Assembly (NCBI GenBank): GCA_946811185.2
Contig: OX328096.1
Coordinates: 21,517,881 to 21,581,880, forward strand
DNA from: Hippopus hippopus
Lineage: Eukaryota > Mollusca > Bivalvia > Cardiida > Cardiidae
DNA: 64,000 nucleotides
Direction of reading: 5' to 3'
Shown piece by piece: positions 15,001 through 22,855 of this stretch. A model generated the notes under the pieces. That model did not search any database. It worked only from the letters and a program-made list of their open reading frames with translations, and was not told the DNA's origin. Each line of letters starts with the position of its first letter. Position 1 is the stretch's first letter. The position numbers and the translations under genes were made by a program.

Positions 15001-18000
15001 TTCAAAAGATTGACCCCGATCATCACGACATTCAGACCGAGGACTTCAGGTGTAAGTTGCTGACTTCTTATCCTTATAAGATAAGGATTTTCTGGTACAG
15101 AGTTAGGCCATTGCTACATGCATACGATGTTTTACGTCCATGCGTTAGAGAAAAATGTATTTACCCGCATTTTCTGCTTTTCCCTCGGTGTTTTTGAAAT
15201 GCTTCTTCTAGGTCCTTAGGAAAAGGAGAAAATGCCGGTAAGTAGCATTTTCCCGTTTTCCGACAACGTTTTCTATCCTTTCCATCGAGCCAAATTTGAA
15301 TAGTCTTTAGCAATCACTTTAAATATGGAGTCTAAAGTTTTGTTTTCTAATAAAGATTTAAACATTAATAAATAAGCCATGTTCTTGCAAATAAGGGGTT
15401 TAAGTATCTCTGTCATGCAATATATCAAGCAAGCCATAACATAATTATGGATCCATCTAGTTTAATAATCGACGGGATACAGAAAATTTGCTAGCAGCAA
15501 AAGGTTTCGAACCATGTCAGCCTGCGAGAACAGCGTAGGCTGTCATGGCTCGAACCATTTTGCAGATGCATTAAGCCCACTTTTCACAGAGCATAGCTCA
15601 TTTTTACTGTCATTACCCATGTCATACACAGAAGCATACACAGAGGTATTGGCATCGAAGAAAAGTGAACATCCACAGTCACTGGCATCCGGGCATAGCA
15701 GGGGAGAATCAGAAACATTTGTTGCTGACTCTAAACCGGCAACACACGTGCATCTGTGGGAAAACTGAAAGAAAAACGAGAACTATTTTTTTAAAAGAAA
15801 GAGATGCGAACTTAAACATAGATACTGAAACTCTTTTGTGGTGCAATATGGAAAAAGAATGGTAGAAAGTAAACACTCCAGTTGGAAGTCCTGGTTTGAG
15901 GTGCAAGAGGCCCGCAGAATAAACATGTTTACATTTTAACCAATGAAAGATCACTATTTATTCATTTGAGACTAAAACCAAGAAGTAGGTCAAAAGCTAG
16001 ATTAAATAGTTGCGCCGAAATACTCGTGTGTGTAGATGTATGACTCAGGGCGAGAAATCACATTGTTTTTGTATCGATTCGCTGCATGGAAGGATGGAGA
16101 AGTTTTGGTAAATGGCTTTCCCTTTTCTCTGGCGCTTAATTTCATCGATTGATCTATGCGTCATATTCCAGTGGACTTATGTACGGTTTCAACGATATTA
16201 TTTTGATTTCATGAAAATTCTTTTTTACAAAATTTCAAGCATTGCGTATCGAAACCAAATTATTGCGTCACTTGTAAATGTACACTTTTTGAGTGGAAGC
16301 CAAAACTATTATGATTTCATCGAAGCATTATAAAAACATCGTTTACCACGCTATCTATGACCGCTGTGAAGGCTATTGCGTACTCAGAACCGTTCTTTGT
16401 TATACAATACTCTGCACACTCATCACCGCTCTGTGTTGCCCACGTATCGGCCAGGTTTAAAAACAGTTCTGATTTTTTAAACATGTAACAGCCAATCATC
16501 TCTGAAAAGCCAAAAAAAAGAATATAAAAATTCTTATCCTCACCACTATTTCCGAAGATAATGGGTCATGCTCTATGGAAAGGGGGTTTAGTATATCTAG
16601 AAAAAGTATCGACCAAGGTCAGCCTGCGCTATCCGCGCAGGCTGACCTGGGTCGATACTTTTTGCTATTGGTCGATCTTCTACATGTCAAAGGACCAGTC
16701 TTCATCGTGATTCATTGGGTTGTTGGACAAAATGTATTTTATGGATCCGTAATTAAGTGATGACTTGCTTGGTATATTGCATGACGGAGATGCATTAATC
16801 CTTCTTTTGCCAGAGCATGGCCCGAATTATTTAATTGAACCAATATCTGACTTGACGATGGTTGCTTTGTATGTATAATTATTGTTGTTAACACAAAAAC
16901 AACTGAAACAGATTGATGCCAGGTTCATTTATTCTACGGCGTAAATAACAGATTAACAGGCGCCGTCGGTAGCCTTCATGATTCTGTTAAACTTCTCTTA
17001 ATGACAAATCTTAGAAAATCGCAATTCCATATCCTGTAGACACGTCGTACGTAGCATCACACAATCCTCGCATGGATACCTCACGGAGGCCAGCTGATCG
17101 GACGAACAGCGCACTACTGTAGACAGCCATGTCGGCCAAAAAAATCGAGGGATTTTATTCGCAAACGGTGAGAAATCAAAATAAAAACTTGGTTCTCTGA
17201 ATGACAGACGAATATTATAACTTAACATTTTGACCAGTCAAAACCGAAACCAAACTGCAAGTAGTCTGCACGCTGGTAACGTCATCATACCATAATTGGA
17301 ATGGTCGTATTGAATTTTGACACTATCAGAAAACGGATTTTTTTTTTTTCTGTCGTGTCTGAGTTCATCCGCGTGTGATACACGTTATTCTTTAAAAAAA
17401 ATGTACCTGCATAAATGGAATATTACAACAGCTGCATTTCTGTGTGGTCGGGTCAGGTCGAGTAAGAGGTTCGTATTGGATGACACACGCAGCTTGATCT
17501 GATCCAACAACCCAGAAATGCAGACTGTTGCAATGTTCCTTTTTATCATATACCTCCTCTTTATAACTGCAAAAAACCATCACAAATAAATTGAATAACA
17601 AAGAAAATCAGAGAGCCACACATTTTCAGGATTTGACAGAAAGAGCCGAACGTGAGTACATAACAGTTCAGCACAAAATAACGTTATAATATAGTCAGAT
17701 CATCTATTTATAAAAGATAAATATCAATAATGGGAAAAAAAACTAAGCCATATACATAAATATGTACCTATCTCTGGTAGATCGTGAAAGTCATCATCGG
17801 TCGTAAGTATGAACTGAGCACCGTACGGTTGTGTGCTTTTCACATTGATCGAGAGGAATCTTATGCGTTCAGTGGCGTTGTCGGCGTGTAGTACCATAGA
17901 TGCTAAAGAACCCGTGCTGAAAATTTGTGATAGACATAAAAGTATGTCATAAAATCTTTAGAGTAAGAATTACGCTTATTTTGATTGTTTTGTTTTGAGA

Positions 18001-21000
18001 GTAAAAAAGCCGTAATTACGAAATTTCTAATCTTTAACACGTCAAGGGATATTTTGTAAAGTCATTAATGGAAGCAAATGAGGAGGCTAATGCGTCTGCC
18101 AAGGGAGCTCAATGCATTTCCATGATCCATGGTACCAAGCAAGTTATCACACAATTATGGGTCTATAGTATCTATTTTCTTACACAACTGACTCATTCAT
18201 GAGGTAGACTAGTCCTTGGACATACAGAAAATTGACCGATAGCGAAAAGTTTCGGCCCAGGTCAGCCTGCGCGGACTGACCTGAATCGATACTTTTCGCA
18301 GATGCATTATAACCAAGATTTTTTAAGTCAGCTTTTGGAACTCATCTTTATCCAGAGCTCCTATCAGAGCAGTGAATTGGTCTCATTCATGAATATGTAG
18401 GTATCGTATTAAGCATACAGATCATTATGTGTTATTCTTAATTCTAACATGACACGTGAATTCAGCTCTATAAACACAGTGCAACGAAAGCGTGGTAAAA
18501 TTAAGAAATAATCTTCTTTCTATCGTGGTTTATCGCTCAATAAACCACGTTTGTGAGTTATGAGGCACAATAAATAATCCACAAGGGCGATAGCCCGAGT
18601 GGTTTATTCATTGCGCCTCATAACTCACAACGTGGTTTATTGAACGATAAACCACGATGGAAAGAAGATTATTTCGATTCTAACATGACCAACTCTTAAT
18701 CAAAGGAAAACAAGTTCATACTTAGAGTAAAAACGCGGATGCAGATAATATTCCATTGAATAACTTACTTACTTTATACAGAATGACGTCACTCTAGATA
18801 TAGAATGACGTAGATTTTACCACGCTTTCGTTGCACTATGTTTATAGAGCCGAATCATGTTAGAATCTACGTTATTCTATGTAGAGTGACGTAATTCTGT
18901 ATAGAGTGACGTCATTCTGTATAAAGTAAGTAAGTAAGTTATTCAATGGAATATAATCTGCATCCGCGTTTTTACTCTAAGTATGAACTTGTCTTCCTTT
19001 GATTAAGAGTTGGTCATGTTAGAATCGAAATAATCTTCTTTCTATCGTGGTTTATCGTTCAATAAACCACGTTGTGAATTATGAGGCACAATAAATAATC
19101 CACTCGGGCTATCGCCCTTGTGGATTATTTATTGTGCCTCATAACTCACAACTGTGGTTTATTGAACGATAAACCACGATAGAAAGAAGATTATTTCTTA
19201 AGTCACAGTTATTGATGAAAAGAATCTGACTATCGTTGGCTAGTGACATTTGTTTTGGTCTCGTGTAGAAAAAAAGGGTTATCGAGCTCGCCAAATGCTA
19301 GCTCAAAAACGTTTTCTGGACCCTTTGATAACATTTAATTTCAAATGCCAACGTATGTCAGGTCATATTTATATATGATTAATTGGGCCATGAAAATTAA
19401 CTTATCGTTTACTCCAATAAACGATTTCTTTGTCATGAAGCGGACCAATTTTGAAAATATTGTAGTAAATGGAAAAGTTTTTCGTACCGAGCAGTATCAC
19501 CTTTCACCATATATTTTCACATATAACCTGTCGATATAAGCAACCTTCATTTAGTGTTTGGGGTGTTTTTTAGCTCTTGACCAGCCGACATTAGATTTGT
19601 TCAATTCGAAAGGATTTACAGACAAAAACGTGAGTCAAAAACTGAGACTTGTCTTTTGAATGGAAGAAAATATTGTTCGAAATGGAGAAAATGCTACTTA
19701 CTAGCTTTTTCTTCTTTTTCCACAATGTTCTCAAAAGGCTTCTTCCTCAGTATCGTTGGCATTGCAGCATAATGTTATCAAGAAGCAAGTAAATATGAAT
19801 CAATAAGAATAACATGGAATGAGAAGAACACTTACTCCGTTAAAGTCAAATTTCCCGCTGCTGACGAAACTGCATCGTTTGTGAATGTCATTGGGAATGA
19901 CGTCATGACTTCGCCGGCTGCGTTGTAAGCATACACGTCAAACTGCATTAAAAAATTTTCGCAGGTATGAAAATGTAAAAAGGAACTTCACTAACTGTTG
20001 CCTTTCATTTTCGTTTGTTTGTGCGATGTTAAATGCCGTTTAAAAGATTATTTCAGACTCGCCGCGGCGGCCAGTACACCTATGCTTTTCTATGTTTCTC
20101 TTACCATTACTTCGCACAATATTCTTCCCAAGCCTATGGCTGCTTTCCAACATACCTATCGTCGAAATATATTATCAGCGGAGATAGAGGAGTTAATCTG
20201 GCTGCAATGATTATCATCAATGCGCGAAAAAGAAACTTTGGGCTGAGCTTGGGATTCGAACCAGCGACCTCTGGTTTTAAGGCCAATGCGCAGCCGATTG
20301 AGCTATCGCACTCGGGCATTAACTCGTATAGCGTTAAAAAAGAGATTTGTTTTCTGTAACATCACATAAATATGGACTCCTAAAATCTATTTAGTCTAGC
20401 AATCATAATTTGGAGTTATAATGGTTCTTTGCCATGCAGAAAATTTAATAATAGTAAAAGGTTTCGACCATGTCAGCCTGCGCAGTCCGCGCAGGCTGAC
20501 ATTGATCGGTACGTTTTGCAGATGATTTTAGATCCCTCTGCACAGAGCATAGCTCAAATTAATTTAGGGTACAAAATAATACAATATTTAACATTTAACT
20601 TGAAATGCTGGTTACCAGCATTTTTCCTGTTTGCTCAATGTTTTCAAAAGTCATCCTTCTCGGGATCTTTATAACTCGTGATTATTTGATAAAGGATTAA
20701 ACGTTAGATTTTTTTTTTCACGGTAGAATGAAACACACTGAATTTTTGGTAGAATGTTACTTGGACACGTAGAAAATTTGATAACAGCAAAAAGTTTCGA
20801 TTAAGGTCAGCCTGCCTGCGCGGACTGCGCAGGCTGACCTGATCGAAACTTTTTGCAGATGCAGTTATGTTTATTATGTTTATTTAACAAAAGCAATCAC
20901 ATACATGTGTCATGTTAAGATCAATATCGATATCCAACAATGGACTGCGAAAGTTTGGGCCTGTCATCAAATCTGTAAAGTCCCATAGGTATTTGGTGCT

Positions 21001-21794
21001 ATTTTGACGATCATTATACACAGAATTGTTAAACATTTCAGCCAAGGATACGTCACTTCCGGCCTCCATGAATACTACCGTACCGGAACGGTCTGTTAAA
21101 AAATGAAGAAAGTTGTTGGTCAGTTAAGGTTGAACTTTGACAAATAATCTTCTAAATGAATTTATGCATAACACCTTTCTGAACTTAGTAAAATTGCATT
21201 TGAATGAGATCAGTTTATTCAGGATTGGCGTAGCTAGTTGATTAGAACCGCAAAACTCATGTATTACTATAAATATAGGACTGATTTCAAATTTGAAAAA
21301 TACATTCAAATACATGTATTTATTTATGACTATCTACAGATTCATCTCGCTCGAATTAGATTCAGTTCTCATCCGTTAGAAATTAAAATTCGTCTTAGAA
21401 ATGGCCCTTTGTAAAGTGTGTAATATGAACGTTACTGATGTCATTTCATTTTATGTTGCCAAAAATTTTACAATCTACGTAAACAATTTGTTGGTAAAAA
21501 TGAGTGGATTTCGTTGCAAAAATTTGAATAAGTTATGTCACACTTTATAAAATATCGTACAAATTGTCCACATTCATTAAAGAAATAATGACCAGAGAGC
21601 AAAATTCTCTCTAAAATATGCTAACTTAAACAAAACTGTTAATTACTGCTGTCTTTTTTTTTTTAATCGTTTCATCACACCTGTCTTTTTGTCTGATATT
21701 TTACTATGTCAATAGTGTTTTTCTACTTGGCCAGGTATGGTTACAAAGTAGGCTGATCTAGTGAAGTTAGTGTTTAAAAATGTCCTATACCCCC

Positions 21795-21862
<68 letters not shown>

Positions 21863-21989
21863 CAACACGGTCTCACATACCGTTACCTTTGAAATACTAC
21901 ATAGATAAACGAACAAGTGATATCTCACCGGCGTGGACCATGGCGAATATTCCAAGAAATCGTAATAGAATGACACACGTGTACCGCAT
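1..21989 (-). CDS. multi-exon gene: secreted/surface WSC, PKD-like and mucin-like protein, 3' end outside window
   Basis: I assembled fifteen exons on the minus strand from GT/AG borders and open frame: 21929-21989, 20905-21092, 19836-19942, 17768-17916, 17407-17566, 17085-17116, 16347-16501, 15617-15764, 14510-14598, 12611-12757, 9633-9747, 5090-5551, 2342-2548, 751-1851 and 1-98. Every junction keeps phase, giving about 1073 residues before the edge. Order of parts: signal peptide, PKD-like stretch, jelly-roll-like beta segments rich in N-glycosylation sites, a WSC domain, more jelly-roll-like segments, a Thr/Ser mucin-like stalk and a Cys-rich segment. This layout recalls extracellular regions of polycystin-like or WSC receptors, but no REJ, GPS, PLAT or membrane segment is seen here. 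The role is probably carbohydrate binding at the cell surface or in secreted matrix (inference). The structure comes from reading alone; splice forms are unverified. Confidence 0.7.
751..1851 (-). CDS. exon 14: Thr/Ser-rich mucin-like stalk
   Basis: Acceptor CTTCAACAG|CC and donor GCGG|GTTTGT bound 366 codons dominated by Thr, Ser and Pro. Loose ~15-residue repeats of the type TTTPTPTSS run through most of it. Such regions are heavily O-glycosylated stalks or secreted mucins. If the final intron is retained, translation stops two codons later at 743-745, giving a form that ends in the stalk. Long open frames on the plus strand here, rich in Val and Glu, are only the complement of the low-complexity coding strand. 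Confidence 0.7.
2107..2242. repeat. mirror-like trinucleotide microsatellite (ACT)n then (AGT)n
   Basis: Runs of ACT/ACC/GCT triplets (2115-2190) are followed by runs of AGT/GGT (2206-2237), which are their complement. The tract can therefore fold on itself. It lies in the intron between exons 13 and 14 of the WSC gene. Open frames across it code only Thr/Ser/Ile or Ser/Gly runs and are not genes. Confidence 0.85.
2342..2548 (-). CDS. exon 13: extracellular segment before the mucin stalk
   Basis: Acceptor TGCAG|GTGATG and donor GTAG|GTATGT bound 68 codons. The protein reads DVISADISIGNVKTFIFNDS and later GHEVRIDNIIGRSDSPTSDA, ending HVEIAVCVV. Phase fits exon 12 and the mucin exon. No named domain is recognised. 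Confidence 0.65.
3825..4035 (-). mobile_element. second SINE family, minus strand, first copy
   Basis: Shares with 46905-47115 the order AACATTAT, ATATCATGGC, TCTGAAGTGTCTTGCCCGAG, GTACTTCCAT and GGGGCCTCCAAG. The ending GGTCCTACGTGGTAAAATG (minus strand) takes the place of the tRNA-like head. Confidence 0.55.
4317..4522 (+). mobile_element. MITE family A, right end missing
   Basis: Left terminus with CCTGAAAAGGGGG, an intact inner palindrome (CCGCCTGCGCAGTCCGCGCA) and the 3' body up to TTTTATGGATC. Confidence 0.8.
4588..4735 (+). mobile_element. internally deleted copy of the same SINE family
   Basis: A tRNA-like box A (CCGGGTAGCTCAGTGG) is followed within about 60 bases by the tail part (GTGCACTGGCCGCAGTGATA, AAAACGGCATTAAACTCC, AATCAATCAA). 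The middle body is missing. Confidence 0.75.
4768..5000. mobile_element. MITE family B copy
   Basis: Ends TTTTTACCAAACGACAGAAT and GTTGTGGGGTAAAGGGG around AAATGCTAGTTGCCAGCATT. It lies about 90 bases from exon 12 of the WSC gene. Confidence 0.8.
5090..5551 (-). CDS. exon 12: discoidin-like/galactose-binding-like domain
   Basis: Acceptor TACGTAG|AC and donor ATG|GTAAGG bound 153 codons. The protein starts ECHPMEVLSNATAV, has VVNLTVPYETHRYYILQRIK in the middle and ends VNRVEFVLQGC. The strand pattern and the closing V-E-F-V-L-x-G-C resemble F5/8-type C (discoidin) folds, which end near a Cys. At least six N-glycosylation sequons are seen. The start is at the splice site rather than the Met codons farther upstream, because only the splice site keeps the phase with exon 11. 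Confidence 0.7.
5665..5946 (+). mobile_element. MITE family A, complete copy
   Basis: Family A ends in inverted termini of the form TGAGCCATGCTCTG...AAAGGGGGCTTAATGCATCT and carries a GC-rich inner palindrome GGTCAGCCTGCGCAG/CTGCGCAGGCTGACC. This copy has GGTCAGCCCGCGCAGTCCGC in the core and ends GTCAGAGCATAGCTCAT. About 280 bases, no coding capacity: a non-autonomous DNA element. Confidence 0.85.
6270..6580 (-). mobile_element. tRNA-derived SINE-like element
   Basis: On the minus strand a tRNA-like block runs from CCCGCATAGCTCAATAGG to GGGTTCGATTCCCACGGC, giving boxes A and B. The stem pairing in the anticodon arm is poor, so a working tRNA is unlikely. The rest contains a CCATATGGG palindrome. 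It lies in the intron between exons 11 and 12 of the WSC gene. Confidence 0.55.
9410..9482. repeat. hairpin element, family C, near-perfect
   Basis: GTGTAGATCAAGATCAGCCT pairs with its complement up to TTGGATCTACACCGTCCG, over about 30 bases per arm. It lies in the intron before exon 11. Confidence 0.85.
9633..9747 (-). CDS. exon 11: jelly-roll-like segment
   Basis: Acceptor GCAG|GTATTT and donor ACAG|GTAAAA bound 38 codons plus one base. The protein reads VFNGNTVQTLYPTPVRCLKV, then EILKSYPDAYTVNLTIIT. It is isolated in a repeat-filled region and was found by translation of the minus strand. Phase joins both neighbours. It parallels the NATERIRFLSI part of exon 4. Confidence 0.65.
10810..11046 (-). 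mobile_element. MITE family A, minus orientation
   Basis: Starts ATGAGCCATGCTCTGACAAA and ends after the core GGTCAGCCTGCGCGGACTGC with ATACTTTTCGCAGATGCATT. The last terminus is lost. Single family A termini also lie at 9902-9962, 11584-11625 and 11628-11670. Confidence 0.85.
11829..12155 (+). mobile_element. full-length tRNA-derived SINE
   Basis: The head has RNA polymerase III boxes in tRNA form (GGTAGCTCAGTCGGTAGAG and GGTTCGATTCCCGGCTCGG). It is followed by the family body (CAGCCAGTTGC, TGCACTGGCCGCCACGATAT, GAAAACGGCGTTAAACAC) and an (ATCA)n tail. It is the best-preserved copy of the family in the window. The tRNA-like head is not a functional tRNA gene: the anticodon arm is disrupted. 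Confidence 0.85.
12344..12600 (-). mobile_element. MITE family A, directly beside exon 10
   Basis: Complete minus-orientation copy with core GGCCTGCGCGAACTGCGCAG. Its right terminus (GCATAGTTCAT) ends about ten bases from the donor site of exon 10 of the WSC gene. Confidence 0.85.
12611..12757 (-). CDS. exon 10: jelly-roll-like segment
   Basis: Acceptor ATTTTAG|CAC and donor CACAG|GTAAAA bound exactly 49 codons in phase 0. The protein reads LGQRYFITKVKFVGYPDVPY, then a Gly/Cys-rich stretch with HSNFTHYG. The R-Y-F-I-x-K-V-K-F pattern matches R-Y-Y-I-L-Q-R-I-K-L in exon 12, suggesting repeated domains of one kind. Confidence 0.65.
12860..13113 (+). mobile_element. MITE family A copy
   Basis: Termini GAGTCATGCTTTGTGAAAAG and CCAAACCATGGCTCAT surround the core CCTGCGCAGTCCGCGCAGGC. 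Confidence 0.85.
13593..13945 (+). mobile_element. SINE copy, same family, diverged head
   Basis: The body is clear (AAGTTCTCTCCGAGGACTGA, AAGCAGTCACTAGCTTGGAA, GTGCACTGGCCACCTTGATA, GAAAACGGCGTTAAATACC) with a tail of AATC repeats. The tRNA-like part is worn. Confidence 0.75.
14110..14277 (+). mobile_element. SINE-like 3' fragment ending ATGTTTAAACTA
   Basis: It shares GTTGTGAGAACTTGTGG and the end AATAAAATATGTTTAAACTA with the element at 29478. The head is missing. Confidence 0.5.
14281..14461 (-). mobile_element. MITE family A, partial
   Basis: The body, core (TCAGCCTGCGCAAACAGCGC) and right terminus CACAGAGCATGGCTCA are kept; the left end is missing. It follows the SINE fragment at 14110 and lies about 50 bases from exon 9. 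Confidence 0.8.
14510..14598 (-). CDS. exon 9: linker segment
   Basis: Acceptor TTTCAG|GAC and donor TAT|GTAAGT bound a short exon reading GQINSFLNNLSTNTHTT and then IMISTGIYVQYNY. Phase fits both neighbours. It probably begins the second jelly-roll-like region, with one N-glycosylation site (NLS). Confidence 0.6.
15373..15600 (-). mobile_element. MITE family A copy
   Basis: Termini ATAAGCCATGTTCTTGCAA and CACAGAGCATAGCTCA with core CAGCCTGCGAGAACAGCGTA. It ends 17 bases from the donor of exon 8 (WSC half). Confidence 0.85.
15617..15764 (-). CDS. exon 8: WSC domain, C-terminal half
   Basis: Acceptor CTTTCAG|TTTT and donor ATGG|GTAATG bound 49 codons plus one base. The protein contains HRCTCVAGLE, then LLCPDASDCGCSLFF and NTSVYASVYDM. 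The CxC, C, CGC and final S-V-Y positions complete the WSC cysteine pattern begun in exon 7. A nearer acceptor (CCCACAG at 15754-15756) would break the phase and was not used. Confidence 0.75.
16347..16501 (-). CDS. exon 7: WSC domain, N-terminal half
   Basis: Acceptor CTTTTCAG|AG and donor GTG|GTAAAC bound 51 codons. The protein reads MIGCYMFKKSELFLNLADTW, then a stretch with ECAEYC and EYAIAFTAV. The GCY start, the C-x3-C pair and the following aromatic-Ala stretch are hallmarks of WSC domains, the carbohydrate-binding cysteine module found in yeast Wsc sensors and in polycystin-1. The second half is in the next exon. Confidence 0.75.
16563..16823 (+). mobile_element. MITE family A copy
   Basis: Termini GGTCATGCTCTATGGAAAGG and GCCAGAGCATGGCCC with core CAGCCTGCGCTATCCGCGCA. 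Confidence 0.85.
17085..17116 (-). CDS. exon 6: candidate 32-base mini-exon
   Basis: Acceptor GTCTACAG|TAGTG and donor CTCC|GTGAGG bound ten codons, SALFVRSAGL, plus one base at each end. It restores the phase between exon 5 (two bases over) and exon 7 (starts with two bases), making the join GLQ-MIGCY. Without it the WSC exon cannot be joined to the phase-consistent frame of exon 5. Confidence 0.4.
17407..17566 (-). CDS. exon 5: frame decided by phase
   Basis: A clean acceptor (TTTTTTGCAG) and donor (ATGCAG|GTAC) bound 160 bases that are open in two frames. The upstream exon leaves one base over, which selects the frame starting VIKRRYMIKRN and containing LRVSSNTNLLLDLTR. The other frame starts YKEEVYDKKEHC and contains KCSCCNIPF. 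It looks more like a normal extracellular sequence but breaks the phase with exon 4. The chosen frame also fits mini-exon 6. The frame is uncertain. Confidence 0.5.
17768..17916 (-). CDS. exon 4: jelly-roll-like beta segment
   Basis: Acceptor TTTTCAG|CAC and donor ATAG|GTAC bound a frame reading SMVLHADNATERIRFLSI, then VKSTQPYGAQFILTTDDD. One of the other two frames has a stop early on. The pattern of aromatic and hydrophobic residues is like galactose-binding or discoidin-type beta folds and parallels exon 11. A formal domain match is not claimed. Confidence 0.6.
18095..18308 (-). mobile_element. MITE family A, shortened core
   Basis: The core is cut to GGTCAGCCTGCGCGGACTGA, losing one arm of the inner palindrome. 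Body phrases (ATGCATTTCCATGATCCATG, TTGGACATACAGAAAATTGA) are clear. Confidence 0.8.
18439..19205. repeat. nested palindrome (hairpins within a larger inverted repeat)
   Basis: Two ~165-base hairpins (18511-18680 and 19025-19203) share the arm AATAATCTTCTTTCTATCGT then GGTTTATCG. They are near copies of each other. The DNA between them is itself inverted: GACCAACTCTTAATCAAAGG at about 18688 returns as its reverse complement near 19000, and TACAGAATGACGTCA returns near 18915. A further inverted pair (18449-18506 with 18806-18865, GCAACGAAAGCGTGGTAAAA) shows one element nested in another. It lies in the intron between exons 3 and 4 of the WSC gene. Confidence 0.9.
19590..19770. mobile_element. 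MITE family B, partial
   Basis: Centre AAATGCTACTTACTAGCTTT and right arm CAATGTTCTCAAAAGGCTTC; the outer ends are lost. A further half copy is at 20590-20700 (ATGCTGGTTACCAGCATTTT), and centre-only pieces lie at 15216-15270. Confidence 0.7.
19836..19942 (-). CDS. exon 3: PKD-like segment, second part
   Basis: Acceptor TGCAG|TTT and donor GGA|GTAAGT bound an open frame reading FDVYAYNAAGEVMTSF and then an Asn/Thr-rich tail. Phase is 0 at the start with two bases over at the end, matching its neighbours. The YAYNAAGE stretch fits the last strand and turn of a PKD-like beta sandwich. Confidence 0.65.
20025..20322 (-). mobile_element. SINE copy, minus strand
   Basis: On the minus strand the tRNA-like head (GATAGCTCAATCGGCTGCGC, GGTTCGAATCCCAAGC) and the body (GAAAGCAGCCATAGGC) end in a diverged AACGGCATTTAA. 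It lies in the intron between exons 2 and 3 of the WSC gene. Confidence 0.75.
20380..20555 (-). mobile_element. MITE family A, partial
   Basis: Core GTCAGCCTGCGCAGTCCGCG and right terminus CACAGAGCATAGCTCA; left half missing. A further core-only piece (20758-20867) with GGTCAGCCTGCCTGCGCGGA follows close by. Confidence 0.8.
20905..21092 (-). CDS. exon 2: PKD-like segment, first part
   Basis: Acceptor AACAG|AC and donor CAT|GTATGT bound 62 codons with no stop. The protein has SGTVVFMEAGSDVSL, then YLWDFTD and a run of D/I/L residues ending NMTH. The WDFTD motif followed by TH and, in the next exon, YAYNAAGE resembles the W-D-F-G-D and N-x-x-G pattern of PKD folds. The domain name is tentative. 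Two N-glycosylation sequons (NNS, NST) are visible. Confidence 0.65.
21792..21860. repeat. (CT)n microsatellite
   Basis: About 34 uninterrupted CT units. On the gene's strand this is a (GA)n tract about 70 bases downstream of the exon 1 donor. A regulatory role, such as binding of GAGA-type factors, is possible but not shown. Confidence 0.95.
21929..21989 (-). CDS. exon 1: start codon and signal peptide
   Basis: The ATG at 21989 opens a 20-residue hydrophobic leader that begins MRYT and ends AMVHA, typical of a secretory signal peptide. The exon ends in a strong donor (CCG|GTGAGA) with one base left over. That base joins exon 2 to make an Asp codon. The start is chosen because the leader begins there and no upstream exon is needed. 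A (CT)n microsatellite lies just inside intron 1. Confidence 0.65.
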
Positions 21990-22282
21990 TATTTTCAAAT
22001 ATCCAGAGTTATTCCGCAGACATCTAAATAAAGTAAAAAATCGAAGCTTTATTCCCTCAGTAAGCAAAGTTCAAAGTGTCGCAAATTGGACAATAGTGAT
22101 CTTAGATCAGACTGCAACTTGTAAAGTCTTATCCCGATCTGTTTGTAAATGAAGTCGAAATGAGTCAAAGCAATAAAAGACTTCAATTATTATTTTGGTT
22201 TTCTAGTTTGACTCTGTGCAACTCAATCCTATGAGGTAAAAAGCCCCTTAAGCGCCGAGCCCGGCTTTGGTTTCTTTTTCGA

Positions 22283-22350
22283 ACAGTGTAGATCAAGATC
22301 AGACTGCACAGAACGTGCAGTCTGATCTTGAAACCTCACTGTTCACTTTT
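22283..22350. repeat. hairpin element, family C
   Basis: GTGTAGATCAAGATCAGACT and CAGTCTGATCTTG pair over about 24 bases. Confidence 0.85.
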
Positions 22351-22435
22351 ATTTTTCAGATATTCTGACAAAGAGGTGCTTTGAAATTACAATATCTGCA
22401 TTTTTTGTAATCACTGAAAAACTGTATTGCACTTG

Positions 22436-22532
22436 AACCATGCTCTGGCAAAGGGGGGGGGGGGGGAGGGCTTAATGCATGCTGACCTGCGTCCATACAG
22501 ATGCATTAAGCCCCTTTTCACAGAGCATAAAT
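22436..22532. mobile_element. MITE family A, two ends with the centre deleted
   Basis: The terminus ACCATGCTCTGGCAAAGGG and the opposite end CACAGAGCATAAATCA are only about 60 bases apart, with a G-run between. An internal deletion derivative. Confidence 0.7.
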
Positions 22533-22566
22533 CAACTATTAGCCCTATCAGGGTTTAATCAAATGA

Positions 22567-22855
22567 CCAACCCGAGCCAGACAGCTCGATCGGTAAGGTA
22601 CAGGACACGAAACCAGGAGATCGATGGTTCGAAACCCCAGCTTGGCCAATTTAGTTTCGAAAATTGATGATAGTAATTGCGATAGGATTCAGTCCTCTTT
22701 CACCGGTGATCATAGTTGCGACGATAGTGTGAGAAAGCAGCCAGTGACTTGGAAAGAATTTTTACAGGATACTGGCAAAAAAAAAACCTATGAAAGCATG
22801 GATAGGTGCAGTTCGATATAAATGAAATAATGTTGAAACGGCGTTAACTCTTTAC
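22567..22855 (+). mobile_element. SINE copy
   Basis: The head AGCCAGACAGCTCGATCGG with box-B-like GGTTCGAAACCCCAGC, body AAGCAGCCAGTGACTTGGAA and tail GAAACGGCGTTAAC identify the family. It lies about 0.6 kb upstream of the WSC gene's start exon. Confidence 0.75.
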
